In this document: piece by piece, positions 57,843 through 64,000 of the stretch
Position numbering within the stretch: position 1 is the first letter of the stretch
How the letters are laid out: every line of letters begins with the position of its first letter
NCBI RefSeq assembly: GCF_000993785.3
Contig: NZ_CP009922.3
Coordinates: 5,332,001-5,396,000 of the forward strand
DNA length: 64,000 nucleotides
Source: Streptomyces xiamenensis
GTDB taxonomy: Bacteria > Actinomycetota > Actinomycetes > Streptomycetales > Streptomycetaceae
Direction of reading: 5' to 3'
Notes under the pieces: model-generated
What the model was told of the DNA's origin: nothing
Database searches by the model: none
The model's input: the letters and a program-made list of their open reading frames with translations, nothing else
Made by a program: the position numbers and the translations under genes

Positions 57843-59570
57843 GTGAAGAGCCGTTCATCATGGTGGTACGCCGTACTGACGGCGCTGGCGATGCTGATCC
57901 TTGGACTGGCGGGCCCGGTCTCGGCTGCGACGGAGCGAGCGTCGCCGGCCGCGCCCGGGGCCGGCACCGGGACCCGGGAATCGGCGGCGGACGCGGTCGC
58001 CGCGATGCAGCCGGGCTGGAATCTGGGCAACACCCTGGATGCCACCGGACCCGACGAGACCTCCTGGGGCAACCCCCGGGTGACCCGTGAGCAGTTGCGG
58101 GCCATCCGCGCGCAGGGCTTCAACAGCGTGCGGATCCCGGTGACCTGGAGCCAGCACCAGGGCCCGGCCCCCGCGTACGCCATCGACCCCGACCACCTCG
58201 CCCGGGTCACCGAGGTCGTCGACTGGGCACTGGAGGAGGATCTGTACGTCCTGCTCAACGTGCATCACGACTCCTGGCAGTGGGTGATGCAGATGCCCGC
58301 ACAGCGCGAGGCCGTGCTGGCGCGGTTCACCGCGACCTGGGACCAGATCGCCGCCGCGGTGCGGGACGCCCCGGCGCGGTTGCTGCTGGAGAGCATCAAC
58401 GAGCCGTTCTTCGAGGGAAGTTCGGGTGACGCCCAGAACGCGGAGCTGCTGCACGAGCTCAACAGCGTCTTCGTCGACCGGGTGCGCGACACGGGCGGCA
58501 CCAACGCCACCCGCCCCCTCGTCCTGACGACCCTGCACGCCTCACCCGAGCAGGAGCGGGTGGACGAACTGGCCGAAACCATCGAGGCCATCGACGATCC
58601 GCAGCTGGTGGCCACGGTGCACTTCTACGGCTACTGGCCGTTCAGCGTGAACGTCGCCGGCGGCACCCGCTTCGACGCGGTCGCGCGGCAGGATCTGACC
58701 GACGCCTTCGACCGGGTGCACGACGCCTTCACCGCACGCGGCGTCCCCGTGATCGTGGGGGAGTACGGACTGCTCGGCTTCGACCGGAGCACCGACACCA
58801 TCCAGCAGGGCGAGAAGCTCAAGTTCTTCGAGTTCCTGGGCGGTTACGCCCGGCAGAAGCAGCTGACCACCATGTGGTGGGACAACGGCCAGCACTTCGA
58901 CCGCGCCGCGCTCACCTGGCGCGACCCGGCGCTGTACCGGCAGATCAGCTCCAGCTGGACGGTCGACTCGGCCACCGGGTCCACCGACCAGATCTTCGTC
59001 CCGGCGACCGGGACCCCGCAGGCCGCGACCGTCGCGCTCTCCCTGGCCGGCACGACGGTGACGGCGGTGCGCCACGGCACGGACGAGCTGGTCGCGGGCA
59101 CCGACTACACGGTGGAGGGCGACCGGCTCACCCTCACCGCGGACACGCTGGCCCGCCTCACGGCGGACCGCCCGCACGGGGTCAGCGCGGTGCTTACGGT
59201 CGCGTTCGCCCGTGGCGTTCCCTGGGACCTGCACATCATCCGGTACGAGCCCCCGGTGCTCTCGGACACCACCGGGACCACCTCCGGCACGGACATCCCC
59301 ACCGACTTCCGCGGGGACCGGCTGGCGACCATGGAAGCGGTCTACGCGGACGGCGGCAACGCCGGGCCGCACGACTGGACGTCCTACAAGGAGTTCGGCG
59401 CCGCCTTCGCCCCCGGCTACGGCGGAGGGGTGATCACGCTGACCCCGGAGTTCTTCGGCGAGGTCAGGGACGGCTCCACGGTCCTGCTGACGTTCCACTT
59501 CTGGAGCGGCGCGACCGTGACGTACACCCTCGACCGTGACGGTGGGACCGTCACCGGCACTGTGGGCTGA
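57843..59570 (+). CDS. Secreted GH5 endoglucanase with X2 and CBM46-like modules
   Basis: A 575-residue exported beta-1,4-glucanase. The Sec signal (WWYAVLTALAMLILGLAGPV) is followed by a GH5 catalytic domain (about residues 45-345) with MQPGWNLGNTLDATGPDET, VRIPVTW, acid/base Glu187 (ESINEP) and nucleophile Glu307 (VGEYG). Then comes an Ig-like X2 module (residues about 360-450) and a C-terminal CBM46-like module (VYADGGNAGPHDWTSYKEFG and TFHFWSGATVTYTL). This order matches GH5_4 cellulases such as Bacillus Cel5B (from memory). GTG 57843 follows GGAAGG. A CebR box upstream implies induction by cello-oligosaccharides. Confidence 0.9.
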   Translation: MKSRSSWWYAVLTALAMLILGLAGPVSAATERASPAAPGAGTGTRESAADAVAAMQPGWNLGNTLDATGPDETSWGNPRVTREQLRAIRAQGFNSVRIPVTWSQHQGPAPAYAIDPDHLARVTEVVDWALEEDLYVLLNVHHDSWQWVMQMPAQREAVLARFTATWDQIAAAVRDAPARLLLESINEPFFEGSSGDAQNAELLHELNSVFVDRVRDTGGTNATRPLVLTTLHASPEQERVDELAETIEAIDDPQLVATVHFYGYWPFSVNVAGGTRFDAVARQDLTDAFDRVHDAFTARGVPVIVGEYGLLGFDRSTDTIQQGEKLKFFEFLGGYARQKQLTTMWWDNGQHFDRAALTWRDPALYRQISSSWTVDSATGSTDQIFVPATGTPQAATVALSLAGTTVTAVRHGTDELVAGTDYTVEGDRLTLTADTLARLTADRPHGVSAVLTVAFARGVPWDLHIIRYEPPVLSDTTGTTSGTDIPTDFRGDRLATMEAVYADGGNAGPHDWTSYKEFGAAFAPGYGGGVITLTPEFFGEVRDGSTVLLTFHFWSGATVTYTLDRDGGTVTGTVG

Positions 59571-59579
59571 TCAACGCGC

Positions 59580-59622
59580 GGCGGCGCCCGCCCCGCGCGT
59601 CACGCGCGGGGCGGGCGCCGCC
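59580..59622. terminator. Strong bidirectional hairpin terminator
   Basis: A perfect 21-bp stem (59580-59600 with 59602-59622) lies between the convergent cellulase and SGNH hydrolase genes. It is among the longest stems in the window. Confidence 0.8.
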
Positions 59623-59636
59623 GTTCGCGGGGCCGG

Positions 59637-60434
59637 TCAGGCGTTGGCGTTGAGGACCGGCAGATAGCCGCTCTGATGGCCCGTGCTGGTGGGGTGGTAC
59701 GACTCCCATATCGGCAGGGTGAGCGAGTGCAGCCAGTCGTTCCCGGAGCACAGTTCGTGGTTGTTGAAGGTCGGGCGGACATCGCCGAAGCGGAATCCGT
59801 GGGCGGTCGCCCGGGAGGAGATCACCGAGTTGAGGGTGTCGGCGGTGGTGTTGATGGCCGCGCGCTTGGTGTTGCTCAGGCCCAGGCAGTACCAGGGGTT
59901 CGAGGCCAGGTACATGCGCGGGTAGCCGAGGACGACCACGCGGGCGTTGGGGGCGCGGGCCTTGATCTGGCTGTAGACCGCGTCGAGCCGGGCGGGCAGG
60001 GTGGTGTTGATGTAGTTGGTGGCGGTGGCCAGCCGGTTGAGGCAGGTGCTGTCCGAGCTGGTGACACAGGTGGTCATGGCGTCCGCGAAGCCCGCGTCAT
60101 TGCCGCCGATGGTGATGCTGACCAGGCCGGTGGACGCGTTGAGGCCGCCCAGCTGATTGTTGATCACATCCGTGGTCACCGCCCCCGAGCAGGCCGCGAA
60201 GGTGAAGGAGGACGGTGCGTTGGCCGCCGCCCAGCGGGCGGGGTACGCGTTGTTGCTGCGGTGACAGTCACCGCTCGAATCGATGTAATTTCCGGCGCCG
60301 TTGCCCGAGGAATAGGAATCCCCCAGGGCCACATAGGCCGGGCCGGCTGCCTGGGCCGGGCTGATGCCCAGCAGTGCGAGCAGCAGGGCGAAGACGATGA
60401 CGGATGCGGCCGACAGGGATCGGGTCAATCTCAC
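59637..60434 (-). CDS. Secreted SGNH/GDSL lipase-esterase
   Basis: A 265-residue exported lipase of the Streptomyces GDSL type. The signal peptide is LTRSLSAASVIVFALLLALL, cleaved after AQA. Catalytic Ser40 is in YVALGDSYSSG; oxyanion residues are in SITIGGNDAG; His is in SYHPTSTGH. Cys pairs (DCHRS, AACSG, TTCVT and STCLN, WYCLG, ELCSG) suggest three disulfides, consistent with an extracellular enzyme. Similar proteins are lipases or phospholipases. The start at 60434 is supported by the signal peptide. It is divergent from the chitinase gene. Confidence 0.9.
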   Translation of the reverse strand: MRLTRSLSAASVIVFALLLALLGISPAQAAGPAYVALGDSYSSGNGAGNYIDSSGDCHRSNNAYPARWAAANAPSSFTFAACSGAVTTDVINNQLGGLNASTGLVSITIGGNDAGFADAMTTCVTSSDSTCLNRLATATNYINTTLPARLDAVYSQIKARAPNARVVVLGYPRMYLASNPWYCLGLSNTKRAAINTTADTLNSVISSRATAHGFRFGDVRPTFNNHELCSGNDWLHSLTLPIWESYHPTSTGHQSGYLPVLNANA

Positions 60435-60690
60435 TGAGCCTCCAACGAGCGGGTCTGCTGCCGCACTTGTAGCAAGCTACGCGCGTTGAAGGAAGTGTTC
60501 ATGCCAAAATCGCGGATGAAGTCCCGGCGAACGATGGGGGGAGGGCGCTCCGCTGCGGAAAGGTACGGCTCCGCGTATCGGTCTGGTCTAGACCTTGACG
60601 GAGGTGGGCCGGTCGCGCTTCAGTGTGGCCGTTACCCCCACGGCACGGCGTGGCCGCGGCCACGCCGTCGCTCCTCCAAGGAGAAACCGC
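60435..60690 (+). promoter_or_regulatory. Chitinase control region with DasR-type site
   Basis: TGGTCTAGACCT (60584-60595), with perfect palindromic core GGTCTAGACC, is the repeat found in Streptomyces chitinase promoters and bound by DasR, the N-acetylglucosamine-responsive GntR regulator. It overlaps TTGACG (60595-60600), a good -35. The -10 is unclear. The start of the SGNH lipase gene lies on the other strand at 60434. Confidence 0.8.
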
Positions 60691-61599
60691 GTGCTGAGAC
60701 AACGCTTCGTCACGTTACTGATGACCGTCCTCCTCGCCGTCGGACTCGGGGCCACCCTGGTGCCCGCGGTGAACGCGGCTCCCGTCCGGGCCGCCGGCAC
60801 CACCTGCGAGACGGCGACGAACTGGGTCGCCGGCACCTGGTACCCGGCCGGCAGCATCGTCCGGTACAACGGCAGCTACTACCGGGCGGAACACGAGAAC
60901 CCGGGCTACGACCCGGTCATCAGCTACTGGTACTGGCATCCGCACAGCTGCGACGGCGGCGGGAACCCGGGCAACCCGAGCGGGTTCGTCGTGAGCGAGG
61001 CCCAGTTCAACCAGATGTTCCCGAACCGGAACTCCTTCTACACCTACAGCGGCCTGGTCGCGGCGCTCAGCTCCTACCCCGGCTTCGCCAACACCGGCAG
61101 CGACGAGGTCAAGCGCCGCGAGGCCGCGGCTTTCCTTGCCAACGTCAGCCACGAGACCGGCGGCCTGGTCCACATCGTGGAGCAGAACACCGCCAACTAC
61201 CCCCACTACTGCGACTGGAGCCAGCCCTACGGCTGCCCGGCCGGCCAGGCCGCCTACTACGGTCGCGGTCCCATCCAGCTGAGCTGGAACTTCAACTACA
61301 AGGCCGCGGGTGACGCCCTCGGCATCGACCTGCTCGGCAACCCCTGGCTGGTGCAGAACGACGCGGCCGTCGCCTGGCGCACCGCCCTGTGGTTCTGGAA
61401 CACCCAGTCGGGTGCCGGGAACATGAGCGGCCACCAGGCCATCGTCAGCGGCGCCGGCTTCGGTGAGTCGATCCGCAGCATCAACGGCAGCATCGAGTGC
61501 AACGGCGGCAACCCCGGCCAGGTCCAGAGCCGGGTCAACACCTTCACCCACTTCAGCCAGCTGCTGGGCACCACCACCGGCGGCAACCTCTACTGCTGA
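60691..61599 (+). CDS. Secreted GH19 chitinase with chitin-binding module
   Basis: A 302-residue exported chitinase. The Sec signal (RQRFVTLLMTVLLAVGLGAT) is followed by a CBM5/12-type chitin-binding module (about residues 40-87: TNWVAGTWYPAGSIVRYNGS with YYRAEHENPG) and a GH19 domain. The catalytic Glu155 (NVSHETGG) and Glu164 (IVEQN) are present, as is YYGRGPIQLSWNFNYKAAG. GH19 enzymes cut chitin by inversion and inhibit fungi; they are typical of Streptomyces. GTG 60691 follows AAGGAG. The DasR-type site upstream suggests induction by chitin breakdown products. Confidence 0.95.
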   Translation: MLRQRFVTLLMTVLLAVGLGATLVPAVNAAPVRAAGTTCETATNWVAGTWYPAGSIVRYNGSYYRAEHENPGYDPVISYWYWHPHSCDGGGNPGNPSGFVVSEAQFNQMFPNRNSFYTYSGLVAALSSYPGFANTGSDEVKRREAAAFLANVSHETGGLVHIVEQNTANYPHYCDWSQPYGCPAGQAAYYGRGPIQLSWNFNYKAAGDALGIDLLGNPWLVQNDAAVAWRTALWFWNTQSGAGNMSGHQAIVSGAGFGESIRSINGSIECNGGNPGQVQSRVNTFTHFSQLLGTTTGGNLYC

Positions 61600-61635
61600 T
61601 CCGGGGCACGTACGGCGGTCCCCGCGCGACCCACG

Positions 61636-61674
61636 CCCCCTCCCGGCGAGCCACCACGGCCCGCCGGGAGGGGG
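61636..61674. terminator. Bidirectional hairpin terminator
   Basis: CCCCCTCCCGGCG (61636-61648) pairs perfectly with CGCCGGGAGGGGG (61662-61674) across a 13-nt loop, between the convergent chitinase and streptogrisin-like genes. Confidence 0.75.
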
Positions 61675-61736
61675 TTGGCCGGCCCTGCCGCACGGGCACG
61701 CGCCATGAAGAGTTGAACGACGTGGCGGCGCGCGCC

Positions 61737-62402
61737 TCAGACCAGGGACAGGCCGAAGGAGTTCAGGGCCCGGACGACGGGCAGGTGGTACGAGGTGCCG
61801 CCCGTCACGCAGTTGCCACTGCTCCCGATCAGCACGCCCACCCCGGCGCTGCCGGAGAAGGACGGCGTGCCGGGCGCGGTGCCGGACTCCACGCAGAGGT
61901 TCGCGGCGAAGACCCCGCTGTAGGCCCCACTCCCCACATTGACCGTCAGATTGACGGCCGTGACCGTGCCGCATCTCGTCCCCGAGGCGGGCGTCGCCAG
62001 GCACACCCGCCCGCCCACGACGGGCGAGGCGGCCCCGGTGATCGGGTACCCGGCACCGCCGACGCTGATCTCACCCGGCGCGTTCACCGTCGCGTTGTAC
62101 TGGATCAGCGCCCAGCCACCGCCGGGGAAGGAGCTCGCCGCCGTGGTGCCGATCGGCACGGTGAGGGCGGAATCCGCGTACCAGGTGGTGACGGCGCCGC
62201 CGCAGCCGCCCGGGAGCAGGCCGTAGCGCTGGGTCCCGCCGCCGTGGGCGTTGAAGCCGATGGCGCAGGAACCGCCGGACGAGCTGTACACGCGATCGCC
62301 GCCGCGTACCGTCGGGCCGGCCGCGACGGCGGGGGTCGCGATGAGCAGCGACATCGCGGTCAGCAGGGCCAACAGGGCGGATCCGTACCGGAGCAGACGC
62401 AT
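61737..62402 (-). CDS. Secreted streptogrisin-fold protein without a catalytic triad
   Basis: A 221-residue exported protein resembling mature streptogrisin (S1 family, chymotrypsin fold) but without a propeptide. After the signal (LLRYGSALLALLTAMSLLIA) come TVRGGDRVYSSSGGSCAIGF and the close GGTSYHLPVVRALNSFGLSL. In place of the triad are Gly66 (LPGGC for TAGHC), Gly96 (GGWALI for DYGLI) and Ala156 (SGTAPGT for PGDSGG). Cys46/67, Cys124/134 and Cys150/178 keep the three disulfides. So it is a non-enzymatic relative, perhaps a binding protein or protease inhibitor decoy (inference). ATG 62402 follows AGGAGG. Confidence 0.8.
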   Translation of the reverse strand: MRLLRYGSALLALLTAMSLLIATPAVAAGPTVRGGDRVYSSSGGSCAIGFNAHGGGTQRYGLLPGGCGGAVTTWYADSALTVPIGTTAASSFPGGGWALIQYNATVNAPGEISVGGAGYPITGAASPVVGGRVCLATPASGTRCGTVTAVNLTVNVGSGAYSGVFAANLCVESGTAPGTPSFSGSAGVGVLIGSSGNCVTGGTSYHLPVVRALNSFGLSLV

Positions 62403-62550
62403 GGCGGCCTCCTGGGGGAATGAGGAAGAGGGGCAGTCGCATGGATGACATGCCCCCGTCATTCTGCCCGTCGCGCCCCGACCTCAGGCCGCCGAGCGCG
62501 GTGTCGTGATCCCGCCGGTGCCGGCGGCCGCGGTCGGGCAGCCTGGGCGC

Positions 62551-63063
62551 ATGACGACAGTGAGGTATCAGGCGTCCGCCATCCCCGCGCACGTTCTGGA
62601 CGCCCTGCGGGCACGCGACGACGCCGGAGCGGTTCCCCGTCCGCACCCGCACGACGCGAACGGATCGCCGCTGCGCTGCTGTCTGCGCCGTGCCCGCGCC
62701 GGGGAACGCCTCTTGCTCCTCTCCTACGCCCCGCTGCGCCGGTGGGCGGCGGAGAAGGGCGTCGACCCGGGAGCGTATGACGAGGTGGGGCCGGTCTTCG
62801 TCCACACCGACCGGTGCGAGGGCCCGGACCCGGCGATCGCTCATCCGTTCGCCGAGACCGGGGCGCTGCGCGTGCTGCGCCGGTACAGCGGCGCAGGGTG
62901 GATCACGGGAGGCGAACTCGTGCGGCTGCCCCAGGATCCGGGACGCGCGCGAGCCACCGTGGACCGGGCGCTGCACACGGCCTTCGCCGACCCACAGGTC
63001 GCACGCGTGCACATACGGGCGGTGGAGTACGGCTGCTTCCTGTACGAGGTGCCCAGGCCCTGA
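62551..63063 (+). CDS. DUF1203 family protein
   Basis: A 170-residue protein of a domain of unknown function. The family shape is visible: PRPHPHDANGSPLRCCLRRA, LLLLSYAPLRRWAAEKGVDP, GPVFVHTDRCEGPDP and HIRAVEYGCFLYEV. Two Cys residues adjoin (RCC). No signal peptide or membrane span is present. The gene stands alone between a divergent streptogrisin-like gene and a convergent anti-sigma-like gene. ATG 62551 has no strong ribosome-binding site (GGGCGC precedes it). Confidence 0.85.
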   Translation: MTTVRYQASAIPAHVLDALRARDDAGAVPRPHPHDANGSPLRCCLRRARAGERLLLLSYAPLRRWAAEKGVDPGAYDEVGPVFVHTDRCEGPDPAIAHPFAETGALRVLRRYSGAGWITGGELVRLPQDPGRARATVDRALHTAFADPQVARVHIRAVEYGCFLYEVPRP

Positions 63064-63072
63064 CCATTCCGC

Positions 63073-63100
63073 CGGTGGCCGTTCGCCGAGCCGGCCACCG
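63073..63100. terminator. Bidirectional hairpin terminator
   Basis: CGGTGGCCG (63073-63081) pairs perfectly with CGGCCACCG (63092-63100) over a 10-nt loop, just after the DUF1203 gene. Confidence 0.6.
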
Positions 63101-63246
63101 CGTGAGCCTTCGGCGCCCCGGCGGTCCGGTCCTGCGGCGACGCCACCGCGCGGCCCGGGACACGTCCTAGTTCTCGACTCCCCGCGCGCTGAGCTCCTTC
63201 AGCCAGGAGGGCCCGCTCAGCAGCTCCAGCAGCAGCAACAGCCTGG

Positions 63247-63939
63247 TCAGCGGGTTCCACTCGGTCTCCTCGCGACCCGTCGCCGGGCGGGCGGCCCCCG
63301 TCGCGCCCGCGGCGGCCGTACGGGCGGGGGCAGCAGCGCCCAGACCGCCTTGCCATGGGTGTTGGGCGCGGTCCAGCCCCAGGTCTGCGCCAGTGACTCC
63401 AGGACGTGCAGTCCCCGGCCCGACTCCTGGAAGAAGTCCGGCTCCCGTACCACCGGAACCTCGCTGCCCGGGTCGAAGACCGCGCACAGCACCGAACCGC
63501 CGCAGTGCACCAGGCTCAGCAGAAACGGTTGGTCACGGGTGGCCGGCGGCAGCGGACGACCGGCGGAACCGGTCGGCGGCGCACCGTACCGCAGGGCGTT
63601 GGTGACCAGCTCCGAGACGATCACCGTGGCGTCGTCCGCCAGCTCCGTCAGCCCCCATCCGGCCAGGGTCGTGCGCGTGAGCTCCCGCGCGGCGGCTGGG
63701 GAGGTGGGCGAGTCGGCCAGCGGAAAGGTCGCGAAACCGGCGGAGTCCGGCTCGGCGCCGTCCGAACCACGCATCGGGCCACGGCCGTCCGGGGGCGGCA
63801 GCGCGGGCAGTCCGCCGAGCGCCGGCAGCGCGGGCAGCCCCGGCCCGGCCGCGGGGCTGAGCGCCGCCGCACCCCGGGCCCCCCTCACTCGCTGCCCCGG
63901 TGTTTCCCCGGGCGTCCACCACGGCGAGTGAGCTGGCAT
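63247..63939 (-). CDS. ATP-binding anti-sigma-like protein (HATPase_c, RsbW-type)
   Basis: A 230-residue cytoplasmic kinase-fold protein of the large Streptomyces RsbW-like group. A Pro/Gly/Ala-rich N-terminus (to about residue 65) is followed by the ATPase domain: the N box VSELVTNALRYGAPP, FDPGSEVPVVRE, and the ATP lid ESGRGLHVLESLAQTWG, ending with THGKAVWALLPP. Such proteins bind sigma factors or anti-anti-sigma proteins; no partner is beside it. ATG 63939 follows GGAGGACCT. After ALLPP the annotated frame continues with poor codon use to a TGA at 63247, while another frame down to 63167 looks coding (see findings), so the true C-terminus may differ. Confidence 0.85.
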   Translation of the reverse strand: MPAHSPWWTPGETPGQRVRGARGAAALSPAAGPGLPALPALGGLPALPPPDGRGPMRGSDGAEPDSAGFATFPLADSPTSPAAARELTRTTLAGWGLTELADDATVIVSELVTNALRYGAPPTGSAGRPLPPATRDQPFLLSLVHCGGSVLCAVFDPGSEVPVVREPDFFQESGRGLHVLESLAQTWGWTAPNTHGKAVWALLPPPVRPPRARRGPPARRRVARRPSGTR

Positions 63940-64000
63940 AGGTCCTCCGCTGCACTGTGTTTCCAAAAGCTGACTCTGAGCGACGACTCCGCTGGGTCTA
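63940..64000. other. Window edge, no feature recognised
   Basis: The last 61 bases hold the ribosome-binding site and the 5' flank of the ATPase-fold gene. Nothing else is recognised. Confidence 0.5.

Noticed and set aside
1..64000. CRISPR array, tRNA or rRNA genes, insertion sequences, prophage, biosynthetic megasynthases
   Set aside because: Looked for by eye on both strands; no repeat-spacer pattern, cloverleaf, transposase, integrase or modular synthase was recognised. Short tRNAs could be missed without a covariance-model scan.

Overview
The window comes from a high-GC actinobacterium, almost certainly Streptomyces or a close relative. The evidence is a very strong G/C bias at third codon positions, GTG and TTG starts, translationally coupled ATGA junctions, a gas-vesicle cluster in the Streptomyces order (gvpO-A-F-G-Y-Z-J-L-S-K), a CebR-type box before a cellulase, and a DasR-type box before a chitinase. 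I saw no rRNA, tRNA, CRISPR array, insertion sequence or prophage. The content is accessory and secondary metabolism, secreted enzymes and resistance.

Layout. 1-5.3 kb: a sugar ABC importer (permease cut by the window edge, plus binding lipoprotein) divergent from a GntR/FCD regulator, then a secreted alpha/beta hydrolase and a GH62 arabinofuranosidase; both control regions carry the same 16-bp motif. 5.8-10 kb: a kinase-like protein, a Nudix hydrolase, a RipA-like membrane protein, a DsbA-like protein with a membrane partner. 10-13.4 kb: a MarR regulator divergent from an enolase across a palindrome-rich region, then a heme-binding ferric-reductase-like membrane protein. 13.5-18.1 kb: a drug-resistance-like operon (ABC-F, Vat-like acetyltransferase, erythromycin-esterase-like) opposite a TetR regulator. 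18.2-24.4 kb: an AraC regulator and the gas-vesicle cluster. 24.7-28.6 kb: a zinc alcohol dehydrogenase, a degraded catalase gene whose end abuts it, and a cofactor-free perhydrolase.

28.7-35 kb: a quinone oxidoreductase; then a GNAT gene, a family-5 binding lipoprotein, a fused DppB-DppC permease and an MFS exporter, apparently one operon without an ATPase. 35-40.3 kb: the 2-methylcitrate genes prpD-prpB-prpC and their divergent ScfR/RamB-type regulator. 40.3-46 kb: an epimerase, a large secreted subtilase, an ECF sigma factor and its probable membrane-anchored partner. 46.1-52.3 kb: a LacI regulator divergent from a PotBCAD-like importer ending in an adenosine-deaminase-family enzyme. 52.4-64 kb: mostly secreted proteins: a subtilase lacking the usual oxyanion Asn, two SGNH hydrolases, a CebR-linked GH5 cellulase, a DasR-linked GH19 chitinase and a streptogrisin-like protein that has lost its catalytic triad, with a ribokinase, an AlkZ-like winged-helix protein, a DUF1203 protein and an HATPase-type anti-sigma-like protein.

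Starts were chosen from visible ribosome-binding sites, coupling and family alignment from memory; no database search was possible.
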